In this document: positions 1-8,796 of the stretch, piece after piece
Layout: each line of letters opens with the position of its first letter
Numbering within the stretch: the first letter of the stretch is position 1
Assembly: GCA_003142355.1 (NCBI GenBank)
Contig: PLMF01000427.1
Span: forward strand, 1-64,000
Origin: Bryobacterales bacterium
GTDB lineage: Bacteria; Acidobacteriota; Terriglobia; Bryobacterales; Bryobacteraceae
DNA length: 64,000 nucleotides
Reading direction: 5' to 3'
Position numbers and translations under genes: made by a program
Notes under the pieces: model-generated
Database searches by the model: none
What the model was told of the DNA's origin: nothing
The model's input: the letters and a program-made list of their open reading frames with translations, nothing else

Positions 1-360
1 GGCCGGTTAATCCGAGAATGTTTTCCCCCCTCGCTAAGTCTGAGCATTCGAAATATTGCCATCCCTGAACGAGAACTGGTGCGCCAAATTCATCTCCCAT
101 TGGCAATAGCGCGGAACGTCGCCGGTGACAGTGGCACGGAACACTAACTCGCGCCGACCGGTGCGGACAGGCCGCGGGAACTAGACAGGGGACCTGACGG
201 GCTTGCGATGGCAGGAACCCAGTCAGGCCCAAGTCTGTTCAGCCCTGGAATCCATCGGGCTTTTTGGCAGCTAGCAGAAACTGCCTTACAACCGATCACA
301 GGAGATCGCACTGCCAACGCGCAGTCACTTTCGCGACGGTCTCCAAAAAGGAGATTAGAA
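1..360. other. Left edge, no gene recognised
   Basis: I see no convincing coding region, RNA gene or terminator here. An open frame runs into the small secreted gene from position 208, but its first part has no ribosome binding site and reads like non-coding sequence, so I start that gene at 361. Confidence 0.4.
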
Positions 361-642
361 ATGCGGACCACCGTAAAGAGACTCTTTCGCCCACCGATGG
401 CGATGTTTGCCCTGTGGGCCACCATCAACATATTCGCAACCTTCGCAGCACCGGCACAGAAGTTGTTGGGAGCCACGCTGAGCAGCGTGCCTCCTGCTCA
501 CGCTAGTCCCGTAGCCAGCAGAAAGGGCTGTAAGTTCGTGCAGGCGGAGTTAATCGACCGGCACGGACCTAACGGCGGGTGGTGCTGGCGGATCACCACT
601 GAATGTGACCAATACCTTCAGGGGGATTGCTGGTATACCTAG
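361..642 (+). CDS. Small secreted protein with four cysteines, unknown function
   Basis: This encodes a 93-residue protein. The start is ATG at 361, with a purine-rich ribosome binding site (AAAAAGGAG, 346-353) about 7 bp upstream; the in-frame upstream start at 208 has none. Residues 1-32 look like a Sec signal peptide: a basic start (MRTTVKRLF), a hydrophobic stretch and an AxA-type exit near FAAPAQ. The mature part is short and ends with four cysteines in the contexts KGC, GWC, TEC and GDC, which could form two disulfides outside the cytoplasm. I do not recognise a family. It is monocistronic and followed by a strong hairpin terminator. It could be a small secreted or periplasmic peptide; the function is unknown. 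Confidence 0.5.
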   Translation: MRTTVKRLFRPPMAMFALWATINIFATFAAPAQKLLGATLSSVPPAHASPVASRKGCKFVQAELIDRHGPNGGWCWRITTECDQYLQGDCWYT

Positions 643-688
643 GCCGCTTGAGCCGCCGTTTAAATCCCACCGCTGATTGCATCCCAAT

Positions 689-714
689 AAGCCCCGCCCA
701 AGTGGGCGGGGCTT
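689..714. terminator. Hairpin terminator between convergent genes
   Basis: A perfect 9-bp GC stem (GCCCCGCCC / GGGCGGGGC, 691-712) has an AAGT loop, is extended by A-T pairs and is followed by TTT. It lies between the small secreted gene and the convergent S41 protease gene. It could act in both directions, although the T-tract is short. Confidence 0.7.
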
Positions 715-763
715 TCCGATACTGCAAAAACCATGGCTACCTTTTGGAATGAATGGCAACACA

Positions 764-2032
764 TCAGGCAGCATCAACAACTTCAGCCGCGCGGCGCATT
801 TGTTGGTCGATTGCCGACTCCAGCGAGAGTGGGTCGACATCCAGATGCAGATCAGGTGACACGCCCTGGCCTTCCAGGCACTTGCCGCTGGACGTATACC
901 AACCGAAGACCGGCACCCGTAACCAGTACCCGGCGCCGACTCTCCGGTTCAAAGCCCCGAGGACGTTGCCGGCCGTTTTGGTGCCAATGATCGTCGCCAA
1001 ACGGTTCTCTGAGGCGAAGCTCGCGAGCATCTCGCCTGCGCTATTGGTCCATTCGTTCACCAGGATGGCGACCCTGCCGTGAAACGGCTGTGGGCCTAAC
1101 CCTTGGGTAAGGAGCACAACGGACTTGTCGCGAAGTGCGAAACGGGCGAGGGCCAACACAAACTGAGGCGTCGTTCGCGGCATTGGAACACGCGGCAAGG
1201 TGTCGCGGGTGTACCCCTTGCGGAGGCGGGCCGGCGTCAGGCTGTGACCGATCGGGATTTGGTCGGGACACAGGTAGCTCGCAAGGCGGGCGAAACCCAA
1301 GCTACCGCCGATGTTTCCGCGCAGATCAATGATAAGGCGGTCGCAGCCCCGGCTCTTGAGATCCCGAATTGCCACGTCGAGTGCGTTGGCGAAGCTAATC
1401 CCCGTGGGACCGGGGAAGTAGGGAATCTTGAGGATCCCGGTTTTGGGGGACACGACTGCATGAATCGGGCTCTTGGGTTCGACAATGGGCGGGCGCTCAT
1501 TGGTGCCCTTTCTGAACGGAACGCTGATGGCGATTTCGCGCGGGTTCTCACCCCGCGCGCTCGCGATGGCAATCCTGTGCGTCGTACCAATTCTGAATGG
1601 GGGCATCGTCGGAGGTGCGTACAGCGTCCCGTCGACGGCGACCAACATCTCGCCCCGCTTGATGCCAACGCGATAGGCTGGACCGTCCTCGAAGACGTCC
1701 AGAAAGTGCCAGCTTTCCCGACCATCACGTTCAAAGGCGCGGATGGTCGCATTGATCGAGTGTTGGGGCAAAAGCCGGATGGTTCGCTCGTGGTAGAAGA
1801 CGGTATGGCTACTGCCCAGTTCCGCCAGGGCTTTGCGCACCCCGCCTTCGAATTCCTCAATGTCCACGTCGAGCAGGGTCGGCGACCGCTCGTCAAACCG
1901 CTTGGCCCACTCGTTGTAGTTCACACCTCCCACATTGAAGTGCTCCTTGAGGACGCGCTCCTTGACCGAAGCCATAATCTCGCCGCGCGACTTTGGACTT
2001 AGAGATGCCGGTGTCATGGTCGTTTCAGTCAT
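764..2032 (-). CDS. S41 family peptidase with PDZ domain
   Basis: This is a 422-residue serine protease of the C-terminal-processing (Ctp/tricorn-like) family S41. A PDZ-like segment lies around residues 110-150 (GPAYRVGIKRGEMLVAVDG). The catalytic core follows with LIIDLRGNIGG, then NEWTNSAGEM carrying the expected nucleophilic Ser near residue 330, then IGTKTAGNVLG. No signal peptide is visible, so the protein may be cytoplasmic. The start ATG at 2032 overlaps the stop of the upstream TPR-CHAT gene by 8 bp, which implies translational coupling. It is the last gene of a sigma factor, anti-sigma, CHAT, protease operon, so its substrate may belong to that signalling chain; this is inference. 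Family assignment is confident, substrate unknown. Confidence 0.85.
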   Translation of the reverse strand: MTETTMTPASLSPKSRGEIMASVKERVLKEHFNVGGVNYNEWAKRFDERSPTLLDVDIEEFEGGVRKALAELGSSHTVFYHERTIRLLPQHSINATIRAFERDGRESWHFLDVFEDGPAYRVGIKRGEMLVAVDGTLYAPPTMPPFRIGTTHRIAIASARGENPREIAISVPFRKGTNERPPIVEPKSPIHAVVSPKTGILKIPYFPGPTGISFANALDVAIRDLKSRGCDRLIIDLRGNIGGSLGFARLASYLCPDQIPIGHSLTPARLRKGYTRDTLPRVPMPRTTPQFVLALARFALRDKSVVLLTQGLGPQPFHGRVAILVNEWTNSAGEMLASFASENRLATIIGTKTAGNVLGALNRRVGAGYWLRVPVFGWYTSSGKCLEGQGVSPDLHLDVDPLSLESAIDQQMRRAAEVVDAA

Positions 2033-4613
2033 GGTGCGCTATGGTCAGGTTGGGGGCGCCCTCCAATGTGTACCCCGCCCAATAATAAGGTACCGCCGCG
2101 GCGCCGTACTTCCGCAACATGTCGCGCTTCGCCGCCGTAAGCGCTGCAGCAGCCGGTTCATGTGCCGCCAGGTGTTTGTAGAACTGTTTCATCAGGAAGA
2201 GAGAAAAAGTGTCGTCAATCGACCAGAGGGTCGAGACCACGCTCCGAGCGCCCGCCAGCAGAAACGCTCCCGAGAGCGCCGCAATTCCCTCCTCTCCCTC
2301 AAGTGGGCCGACTGCCGTATCGCACGCCGAGAGGATCACGAGGTCTGAATTCAGCGACAGTTGAACGATTTCAGAAGCCTGCAGAAAACCGTCTTCGCCC
2401 GCCGGCGGATCGCTCAATAAGACCAAGGCCGAACGATTTCGCTCCGTTGTGCTGGCATAGCCGTGTACCGCTAGATGAATGACGCCGTATTGCGACGTGG
2501 CAGCGCGCTTGAAAGCCGACTCGGTAGCACGCGGTCCGATCAGAAGGAGGTCTCCGCGGCCGTGTAGAGCAGCCTCCGCGGCAAGCACCTCATCCTTCGA
2601 TGCGGGCAGGTCACTGAGTGCTCCGGTGTCATAGCCACGGGTGATACTGGCCTGCTTCAGCTCGGCGGGACTGTACGGAACGCCGCCCACCGCCAAGAGT
2701 GCATGGGCAGATGAGGTAGGACGACGTTTCTGCGACGTGAGCAAGTAGAAACTCGTTGCGGACGGCTCGTAGATCACCGTATGGGTCTCGGCAACATACC
2801 GGCCTCCGCTATCGACGAACCCGTCGAAGGGAACAAGATGCAGGGGACCATCACGAACTACAACGAGATTCTCCTTCCGCGCCGCCGTCGAGATCGGGGC
2901 AAGAAGCTCATCATACAAGGCGCGCCCTTCCTTGTGGGCCGACCCCTTCGCTTTCACAGCTTTCAGATACGCCGCGATCAAGGCTTCGATGCTTTGTTTG
3001 TCGGCGAGCGCCACGATGCGCGCATCCGTTTTTGAAATGACGAGGCAATACGAGCGGGGATCGGCCACGACGTATTCCAAGATGACCGCTGACGGATCGA
3101 GGCTGCGCTGGACTTGTTCCATGCTGACCGGGTCGTGCGACTGCGCCTTCAGAATGCTGATCTCGGGAGTAATCCACTGGGCTTGCTCCACCAGGAAGAT
3201 CTGGTCACGAATCTGGCGAACCTCGCTGGTTGATCGCGCTCCCGCCAATTTGAGGCGTAGTTCGGAAATTGCGCGCTGGTCTTTCTTCGCCTGCGCCGGA
3301 GCGACAGCGCCCGCCATAAGGAGGTCGGTGGTCACGCGGCCCCTGACCTGCTCGATAATCGAGTATGCCCTACGCGCGTCGTTGAATCGATCTGCAACCA
3401 GCGCAAAGTGTTGCGAGTATAGCTCGCTGGATGCCCTGATCACGGCTGTCTTCTCCAAGATGCTGGAGTAGTTGCCGATCAGCGCATCGACAAAAGCCGA
3501 CGCACGGTCAAAAACACGGTCCGCCTCGTCATACTTGCCTTGCCTGATATCCAGCACGGCCACGGCCTGCAGGAGCCGTGGGACCGACCATGTGTCACCG
3601 CTTTCCTGAGTCGAAGTTGCAGCCAGATCTGCTAACTCCGCCGCCTTTCCCAGTTCGCCACGGTCTCGATAGATGCCTGACGCCAACTCCTGCGTTCCCG
3701 CGAGTTCCCGGACGAAACCTCCGGATTCAGACAGTGCCATAGATTGTTGCAGACTGCGCAAGGCTGCCGCGGCGTCATGCCGCTGCATGGCAAGACGGGC
3801 TTCGAGAGTCAACACGACTGCTTCGGCCTCAGGGTGGTGTTTCTGCCGCGCCTGCGCCAAGATCTCGTCGGCCAACTGCTGGGCGGCGTCATCCCGTTTG
3901 AGTTCGATTAGATCCTGCAGGATCGCCTCCTTGGTAGGGAATGGGTAACCAATATCGGGAACTGTGCTGGCGATCTTAAGGGCGTTGTCGAAATACGTCA
4001 GTGCCTCTTCGTTCATCTGCGACTCGTGCAGTCCGACCCCGAGAGTGGTCAGAAGGCGGACCTGTGCGCCCGCGTCGCCGTTTTTGGTAGCTGCAGCCAG
4101 GGCGCTGGCTACGTTCTTTCCGGCGGTTGCTAGGTCGCCATTGTAGAAGGCGGCCACCCCGAGTTGGGCGAGGGCGCGATACTGCCACTTGTTGTCACCC
4201 AACTCCGTTGCGAGGCTTTGCACCCGCTCCCAATCCTCACGCATCGCACCGCCACCGATCTCGCCGTCAATGTCGCCTTTCACGATGAGACAGAACAGAC
4301 GGAGTTGCTTGTCCGTTTGCAGCAGGGGGTTGTTGTCCAATTCAGATGCGAGCTGAGCCGAAGTTTCGGGTAGTGCTCGCTGACCGACGGTCGAGCGGAT
4401 CCTGCCAAGCCTTGCATACAAGGCGTTCCGTTGGTCGCCGGCGGCAAGGAACATTTTCTCGGCCTCGGCAAAGCCCTTGCCGGCGTCGTCCCAGTTATAG
4501 AGTTCGGCGAGGTGGAGGGCATGGTCCAAGATCTCCTGCGGAGGTTTCCGATCCTGTGGACGCAGCAGCAGCGACCCGACCGTCATCAGGAATAGCACGG
4601 AGAATCGAATCAT
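2025..4613 (-). CDS. TPR-CHAT (caspase-like) protein
   Basis: This is an 862-residue protein. I start it at ATG 4613, with GGAG 7 bp upstream and a hydrophobic N-terminus (MIRFSVLFLMTVGSLLL) that looks like a signal peptide or anchor; longer in-frame starts run into the preceding gene. Residues of about 40-430 are alpha-helical repeats of TPR type. The C-terminal CHAT domain (caspase HetF associated with TPRs) shows the catalytic His in IHLAVHGYAS (near residue 714) and Cys in LSACDTAVGP (near 763), then GAFLLAGARSVVSTLW. CHAT proteins are cysteine peptidases of the caspase/separase fold and often act in signalling or defence. It sits 4 bp after the anti-sigma gene and overlaps the S41 gene. 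If exported, it would act in the periplasm. The target is unknown. Confidence 0.88.
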   Translation of the reverse strand: MIRFSVLFLMTVGSLLLRPQDRKPPQEILDHALHLAELYNWDDAGKGFAEAEKMFLAAGDQRNALYARLGRIRSTVGQRALPETSAQLASELDNNPLLQTDKQLRLFCLIVKGDIDGEIGGGAMREDWERVQSLATELGDNKWQYRALAQLGVAAFYNGDLATAGKNVASALAAATKNGDAGAQVRLLTTLGVGLHESQMNEEALTYFDNALKIASTVPDIGYPFPTKEAILQDLIELKRDDAAQQLADEILAQARQKHHPEAEAVVLTLEARLAMQRHDAAAALRSLQQSMALSESGGFVRELAGTQELASGIYRDRGELGKAAELADLAATSTQESGDTWSVPRLLQAVAVLDIRQGKYDEADRVFDRASAFVDALIGNYSSILEKTAVIRASSELYSQHFALVADRFNDARRAYSIIEQVRGRVTTDLLMAGAVAPAQAKKDQRAISELRLKLAGARSTSEVRQIRDQIFLVEQAQWITPEISILKAQSHDPVSMEQVQRSLDPSAVILEYVVADPRSYCLVISKTDARIVALADKQSIEALIAAYLKAVKAKGSAHKEGRALYDELLAPISTAARKENLVVVRDGPLHLVPFDGFVDSGGRYVAETHTVIYEPSATSFYLLTSQKRRPTSSAHALLAVGGVPYSPAELKQASITRGYDTGALSDLPASKDEVLAAEAALHGRGDLLLIGPRATESAFKRAATSQYGVIHLAVHGYASTTERNRSALVLLSDPPAGEDGFLQASEIVQLSLNSDLVILSACDTAVGPLEGEEGIAALSGAFLLAGARSVVSTLWSIDDTFSLFLMKQFYKHLAAHEPAAAALTAAKRDMLRKYGAAAVPYYWAGYTLEGAPNLTIAHHD

Positions 4614-4617
4614 AGGT

Positions 4618-5322
4618 TCACTCCAAAACGACCGAGTAAAGCCGCAATGATGAGTTCGCAGATCGAATGGCGAGCGTGTAGGTGCCGGCCGGAACATTGC
4701 GGAGGTCGGGGCTTATCTTCAGGGCCTCGGCTGTCCCGTCCCAGGTCGCGCTTCCAACTGCCTCCACGACGGTTTCGTTATTGCTGGATCGGAATTGGAC
4801 CGTGTAGACCGCGTCTTCGGTGCCGATTGGCAGTTTTATGGTGAGGTTGAGCCGCGCTCGGGTCAAATGCGGAGTCTCGGCAGGCCGTGATCGCGACTGC
4901 TCCGAGCGCTCGGCTGTCCAGTTTCTGTAGTCGAGGGTCGCCGCGAGCGCAGGCGCGGACGCGTCTTTGGCGACGAGCTCCTGGCGGTGTGGTTGTTTCG
5001 CCGGACCGTATTTCCAGAAGAACATCAGGACTAGCAGGGCCGCGCAGCCCAATATCACTGCGCCCGCGTTGCGAAGGCGATATCGCTGTCGTTGGCGATT
5101 GTACTCCTCAAAACACGGGGCACACGTTGCAATATGGTCCACGACGTTGTCAAAATCTGGGGACGCAAGGCGCCGCGCAACAACCGCTTCGACTGCGCTG
5201 GAACTCGGACAGCCGATGCGCTCTGGGTTTGGGCAGTCCGCCCTGAGAACCGCACTCGCCATTTTGACGAGCCGTTTTTCGGTCCGGCGAGCTGGAAGAC
5301 CAGGTGTATGTTTGTCGTCCAT
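4618..5322 (-). CDS. Membrane anti-sigma-like zinc-finger protein
   Basis: This is a 234-residue protein. The start is ATG at 5322, which overlaps the TGA of the sigma gene as TGATG; GGAG lies just upstream. The cytoplasmic N-terminus carries a zinc-binding anti-sigma motif, His63-x3-Cys67-x2-Cys70 (DHIATCAPC). One transmembrane helix follows at about residues 84-104 (GAVILGCAALLVLMFFW). The C-terminal 100 residues, predicted outside the membrane, are beta-rich and end with a fold of the type seen in sensor domains. The overlap with the sigma gene strongly suggests it holds the sigma factor inactive until a signal arrives. The following CHAT and S41 proteases are candidates for the signal-transducing cleavage, which is inference. 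Confidence 0.75.
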   Translation of the reverse strand: MDDKHTPGLPARRTEKRLVKMASAVLRADCPNPERIGCPSSSAVEAVVARRLASPDFDNVVDHIATCAPCFEEYNRQRQRYRLRNAGAVILGCAALLVLMFFWKYGPAKQPHRQELVAKDASAPALAATLDYRNWTAERSEQSRSRPAETPHLTRARLNLTIKLPIGTEDAVYTVQFRSSNNETVVEAVGSATWDGTAEALKISPDLRNVPAGTYTLAIRSANSSLRLYSVVLE

Positions 5323-5939
5323 CAATCTGACTCCTCGGAATGACCGGGGCCCTTGGGTTTGCTGCCAAGCAACTTGGCATGCACCTTGTCCAGTTCGTAA
5401 TAGAATCGAGATCTTGCTTGCTTTCCCGAGAGGCGAAGCGCCCGGCCGATCTCATTCCAGGAGAACCCCAGTATCCGGTAGTTAAGCATGTGACGTGCTT
5501 GGTGCGGCAGTTGGTCGACAAGGATCTTCAAGCACAACTCCCGCTCCATGGCCGCCTCCCAGTCCGGTGCGGTGAGGTGATGGTTCTGTTCCAATTCGCT
5601 GAGGAGACCCTCGTACGTCACGCGGTTTTCCTTCAGGAATTGCTGGCGCACCTGGCGGTGAAAGGCGGTGATGAAATAGCCCGCCAGATTCTCGCTAACG
5701 CCCGGTTCGTCCTGCAGCCGGCTAGAAACCTCAATAGCTACACCCTCCACAAGCTGTGCAGCGCTGGCGGGATCGTGCAATTCCCATTCGACGTGCCGGT
5801 ATGCCCACGGCCAAAGCTTCTCACACACCGCGACAACACGAGGGTCCATTGGCCGGCCCTGTGAATCCCGGGACCGCATCCAGAACGGCGGTAGCCGCTC
5901 GGGAGGCCCCCGCCGCGTGTCGTGTTGAGGCTCCCTCAT
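5322..5939 (-). CDS. ECF-like RNA polymerase sigma factor
   Basis: This is a 205-residue protein. A sigma-2-like helical region lies around residues 35-105. A region-4 helix-turn-helix follows around 140-195 (LPHQARHMLNYRILGFSWNEIGRALRLSGKQARSRFYYELDKV). Length and layout fit extracytoplasmic-function sigma factors, but region 2 is divergent, so the exact ECF group is unclear. It is the first gene of a four-gene operon (sigma, zinc-finger anti-sigma, TPR-CHAT, S41), and its stop overlaps the anti-sigma start. It likely directs its own operon and an unknown regulon. I could not identify its promoter in the upstream 300 bp. Confidence 0.78.
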   Translation of the reverse strand: MREPQHDTRRGPPERLPPFWMRSRDSQGRPMDPRVVAVCEKLWPWAYRHVEWELHDPASAAQLVEGVAIEVSSRLQDEPGVSENLAGYFITAFHRQVRQQFLKENRVTYEGLLSELEQNHHLTAPDWEAAMERELCLKILVDQLPHQARHMLNYRILGFSWNEIGRALRLSGKQARSRFYYELDKVHAKLLGSKPKGPGHSEESD

Positions 5940-6429
5940 CGTTAAGCCAGTTGCGCGACAACTCGATCATCACCAGAGGGTGGCAGCGCTGCATGCTCGT
6001 GAGAACATACCCTCTACTACAAATAAGCACTGCCGCAGCAGAAATGCCCGAAGGCAGGACTGGAAATTTACGTCATTACGACCGGGATAAAGTAAACATT
6101 CGCACATTTTAGGGGTTGGCCCGTTCGTGGAAGGTGAGGTTCATTACATTCAGCGGCATTTCGGATTGGCGCAAAGCAATTTCGGCTCTGAGCAGGAATT
6201 CGATGAAACGCCCGATTTGTTGGCCGGGCAGCTTTCCGCAGAGCGGTCACCTCTGTTTTCCTATCGGCAGTCAGACGGTGTAGCTTTAGATGATTGGCGA
6301 CTATTTTTGTTATGCCGGGCCGGAACTACGGGTGGGAGGCGTGTATACACTTTTCCAGGGAAGGTTTATCTCGGAATCTCGCTGTTCCAAACTTCTCGGG
6401 CTCTCCAGGAATTCGACGGGACCCGCATT
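5940..6429. other. Intergenic, no gene recognised
   Basis: About 490 bp upstream of the sigma-CHAT operon with no convincing gene on either strand. The operon promoter should lie near its right-hand flank, but I see no clear consensus box. Open frames here show no family motifs and adjoin the transposase remnant. Confidence 0.35.
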
Positions 6430-6640
6430 TTAGGCTGCTTTCTTGAAGACCACGGATTCTGTCCTGGTCCGCCGCAGCGCCGGCTTGCGCTTGGCCCACC
6501 ATCTCCTCGAACCGCTTGCACCTGCTCGATCTTCTCTGCCTTGATCCCGCAGTCCGGACATCGAACCCGATACAGTTCGATCACCACCGTCGTGCGGCAC
6601 TCAAAACGTGCATAGCGAACTCGTCGCCGGAAATCAGCAT
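6430..6640 (-). pseudogene. Degenerate ISL3-type transposase fragment
   Basis: Read on the minus strand, this stretch encodes an N-terminal zinc-ribbon-like piece (TVVIELYRVRCPDCGIKAEK) typical of ISL3 transposases. It is followed, after a frame change, by KRFEEMVGQA, which resembles the next conserved block. No catalytic DDE region, full-length frame or terminal inverted repeat is visible, so this is a decayed relic. It sits beside the DNA-binding gene at 6809 and marks an old insertion next to the defence island. Confidence 0.45.
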
Positions 6641-6808
6641 CGGCTTGGGACGGTTTTGTGACTTAAATCCCCAATGGAAACCGGCAGCAATCGGCCTTTT
6701 TCCCCCGCAGAATGCTTATTTGCTTAGAGGGGACGTGCTGAACACGTCAGAGAGGAGTATTGGGCACTCCCCTTCGGCTGGGCTTGACGTTCGTTGGGGA
6801 GGGATAAG

Positions 6809-7849
6809 ATGCACGTTCAGGAGGGAACACAGGTCGAACGGAGTTCGGCAGATGATAGCCAGCCAAATCATGCGCCTAAGAAAAGGGGCAACCTGGCGGC
6901 GACGCTCGATCCACTATTGGAGCCGCGGCGTTCAGCTGGCCAGCCAGGCCGACCAAAGGGTGTAAGTAATTACGAATGGACTGCGGAGACCGACAGACTT
7001 CTTGCTGACCTGTGCGCAAAACGGGGCGCGGCGACGGCAAAACGTATCATGGGGCGCAAAATCCAGGAAGGCCGACCGACTAAGGCTGCGCCCAGACCGG
7101 ACAGCGTGCGCAAAGCGGTTGAGTATCGCATCGCCAAATTGGGGATCCCCACGGAACATAAGCGAAGGAAGCCCGACATGAGAGAGGCAAAACGCTGGAC
7201 GGAGGCTCAAACTACCGCGTTGCTGGGTGCTCTCGGAGCGGACGCAACGATCGAGTCAATCGCGGCTCGCACGGGCCATAGCGTGAAATCCGTCCGTGCG
7301 AAGATTGCGCGGCTTGATTATGCGGTACACGAGGTTCATGGATTCGCCGTTTTCACGGTCAACAGTCTTGCAGACTTTCTTCGCGTGACACCACGACAGA
7401 TTCGTCGTTGGAAGGAACGAGGCTGGCTCGAAACGAAGGACCGCAGAATAACGGAGGAGTGCCTTGGACAGTTTCTGCGGGCGCATCCAGATCGGATTCC
7501 GTTTGACGGCCTCCGTCGGGAGGACCAGGTTTTTCTCGTTGATCTTGGATTCCCTTGCCAGGAAGCGGCAACCTTCAAGAAGAATGTCCGCGAGATCCTG
7601 GACGGTATTGGTAGGCAAAGGAAACCACGGCGGCCCCTTCGAAGGGACAACGTTACCGCGATAGATCTCGGCCGGAGCGAGGAGGGCACCGATGGCGGGG
7701 CACTCTTCCTTACTACGCCTCAAAGTATGCGTCAGCAGCCTCTCGCCATTCCTCAAATGAAGGCCGGTGATCCGGATATTCGACAGGCCAGGTATCGTGA
7801 CAATGCAACGCAAAGCTCCGCATCGCGTGATATGCCGGATGGTGGTTAA
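6809..7849 (+). CDS. Myb/SANT-like and HTH DNA-binding protein
   Basis: This is a 346-residue basic protein. The start is ATG at 6809, with GGGGAGGG about 5 bp upstream; the upstream TTG is less likely. Two tryptophan-containing helical repeats (YEWTAETDRLLADLCAKRG near residue 50, then RWTEAQTTALLGALG near 130) resemble Myb/SANT or GcrA-like DNA-binding units. A third helix-turn-helix follows (VNSLADFLRVTPRQIRRWKERGWL), of the MerR/excisionase type. The C-terminal 100 residues are low in recognisable features. The last 137 bp overlap the convergent gene 7713-8681. I infer a DNA-binding regulator or mobile-element accessory protein; the target is unknown. Confidence 0.65.
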   Translation: MHVQEGTQVERSSADDSQPNHAPKKRGNLAATLDPLLEPRRSAGQPGRPKGVSNYEWTAETDRLLADLCAKRGAATAKRIMGRKIQEGRPTKAAPRPDSVRKAVEYRIAKLGIPTEHKRRKPDMREAKRWTEAQTTALLGALGADATIESIAARTGHSVKSVRAKIARLDYAVHEVHGFAVFTVNSLADFLRVTPRQIRRWKERGWLETKDRRITEECLGQFLRAHPDRIPFDGLRREDQVFLVDLGFPCQEAATFKKNVREILDGIGRQRKPRRPLRRDNVTAIDLGRSEEGTDGGALFLTTPQSMRQQPLAIPQMKAGDPDIRQARYRDNATQSSASRDMPDGG

Positions 7850-8681
7850 CGTGAAAGCTCAAAGCTGCGAGCATCGGTCTCCGGCCGGCAATCGCGAGTG
7901 CATGCTCGATCACCCACTCGTTAAGGGAGCAAACAGCTTCCTTGGATCCCACCGTGCCCAGCGCGGGACTGAAGCCGCCGTACCTCGCCGCCAATTCCTT
8001 GCAAACGACCCCAGAGGTTGGACCCTCGAGGTCGAGCACCAATTCCATCCACAGACAAAACGCCATCAAGTCCGAGAATCCGTAGAGAAGCCTACTCCAC
8101 TCCGCCTCAGATACCCCCCGAACTGAGTCAAGAACCTGCTGCGCCACGCTGTCGGGATTCGACAGTCGGGCCACGGCCGCGACCTCACACTGCCACTGCG
8201 CGTAGTCTGGAAAGTGTCGCGGCGGGGCAGCGCGCCAACGCTGGTCGATGTTCTCCCAGTGTGACCACGCCTTCATGAAACGTAGCGACATCGAAGAATA
8301 ATAGCGGACCGCATCCAACCAGCCGGCCCGCTTCGCGCCGATGAAGACGTTCATCTCCGCCCACAGGCTGACATCCTGCCAAATCCTGGCGCCCGGGCCA
8401 TCCCCATTCTTCACAGCAGCCTCGACGTCCGGCCAGATGCGCTCAAGGAGTCGAGGCGTTCTGGATTCCATCTCCTGCGCGACCATGGCCGGGATGCTTC
8501 CGGCCGCCTCGACGACAGCCCGTAACCATAGCGTGAACACCTGCCAGTCGGTGTATTCGTCGGCGGCTTCAGCCAGGCGCTTCCAGGGGACTCGCTTGGC
8601 CTGTTCCAAGGCGCGGCGCTCTGTCTGCTGGCGAACTCGGTCTATGAGGCTACCGCCGCGTTGATTCCGCTCCCTTGGCAT
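7713..8681 (-). CDS. Hypothetical protein, Trp-rich helical
   Basis: This is a 322-residue protein I do not recognise. The start is taken at ATG 8681 (MPRERNQ); an in-frame TTG 9 bp upstream is possible, and neither has a clear ribosome binding site. The sequence is predicted helical and unusually rich in Trp, with many W-x-x patterns spread through residues 30-320. No membrane span or signal peptide is visible. It converges on and overlaps the Myb/HTH gene by 137 bp. It could be an accessory gene of the defence island, but there is no direct evidence for a function. Confidence 0.55.
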   Translation of the reverse strand: MPRERNQRGGSLIDRVRQQTERRALEQAKRVPWKRLAEAADEYTDWQVFTLWLRAVVEAAGSIPAMVAQEMESRTPRLLERIWPDVEAAVKNGDGPGARIWQDVSLWAEMNVFIGAKRAGWLDAVRYYSSMSLRFMKAWSHWENIDQRWRAAPPRHFPDYAQWQCEVAAVARLSNPDSVAQQVLDSVRGVSEAEWSRLLYGFSDLMAFCLWMELVLDLEGPTSGVVCKELAARYGGFSPALGTVGSKEAVCSLNEWVIEHALAIAGRRPMLAALSFHVNHHPAYHAMRSFALHCHDTWPVEYPDHRPSFEEWREAADAYFEA

Positions 8682-8796
8682 AACGTTCAATGCCGAACTG
8701 TTCTATTCTGCACCAGAATGTACCCAAAATGCTCGGGGGGTTCATGTCTGATTTTTGCAGTAGACACGATGTGGACCAAAAAGGAAGTGGATCAGA

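Noticed and set aside
1103..2002. A 299-codon plus-strand frame inside the S41 protease gene
   Set aside because: It lies opposite the conserved S41 catalytic motifs, has no ribosome binding site and no recognisable domain.
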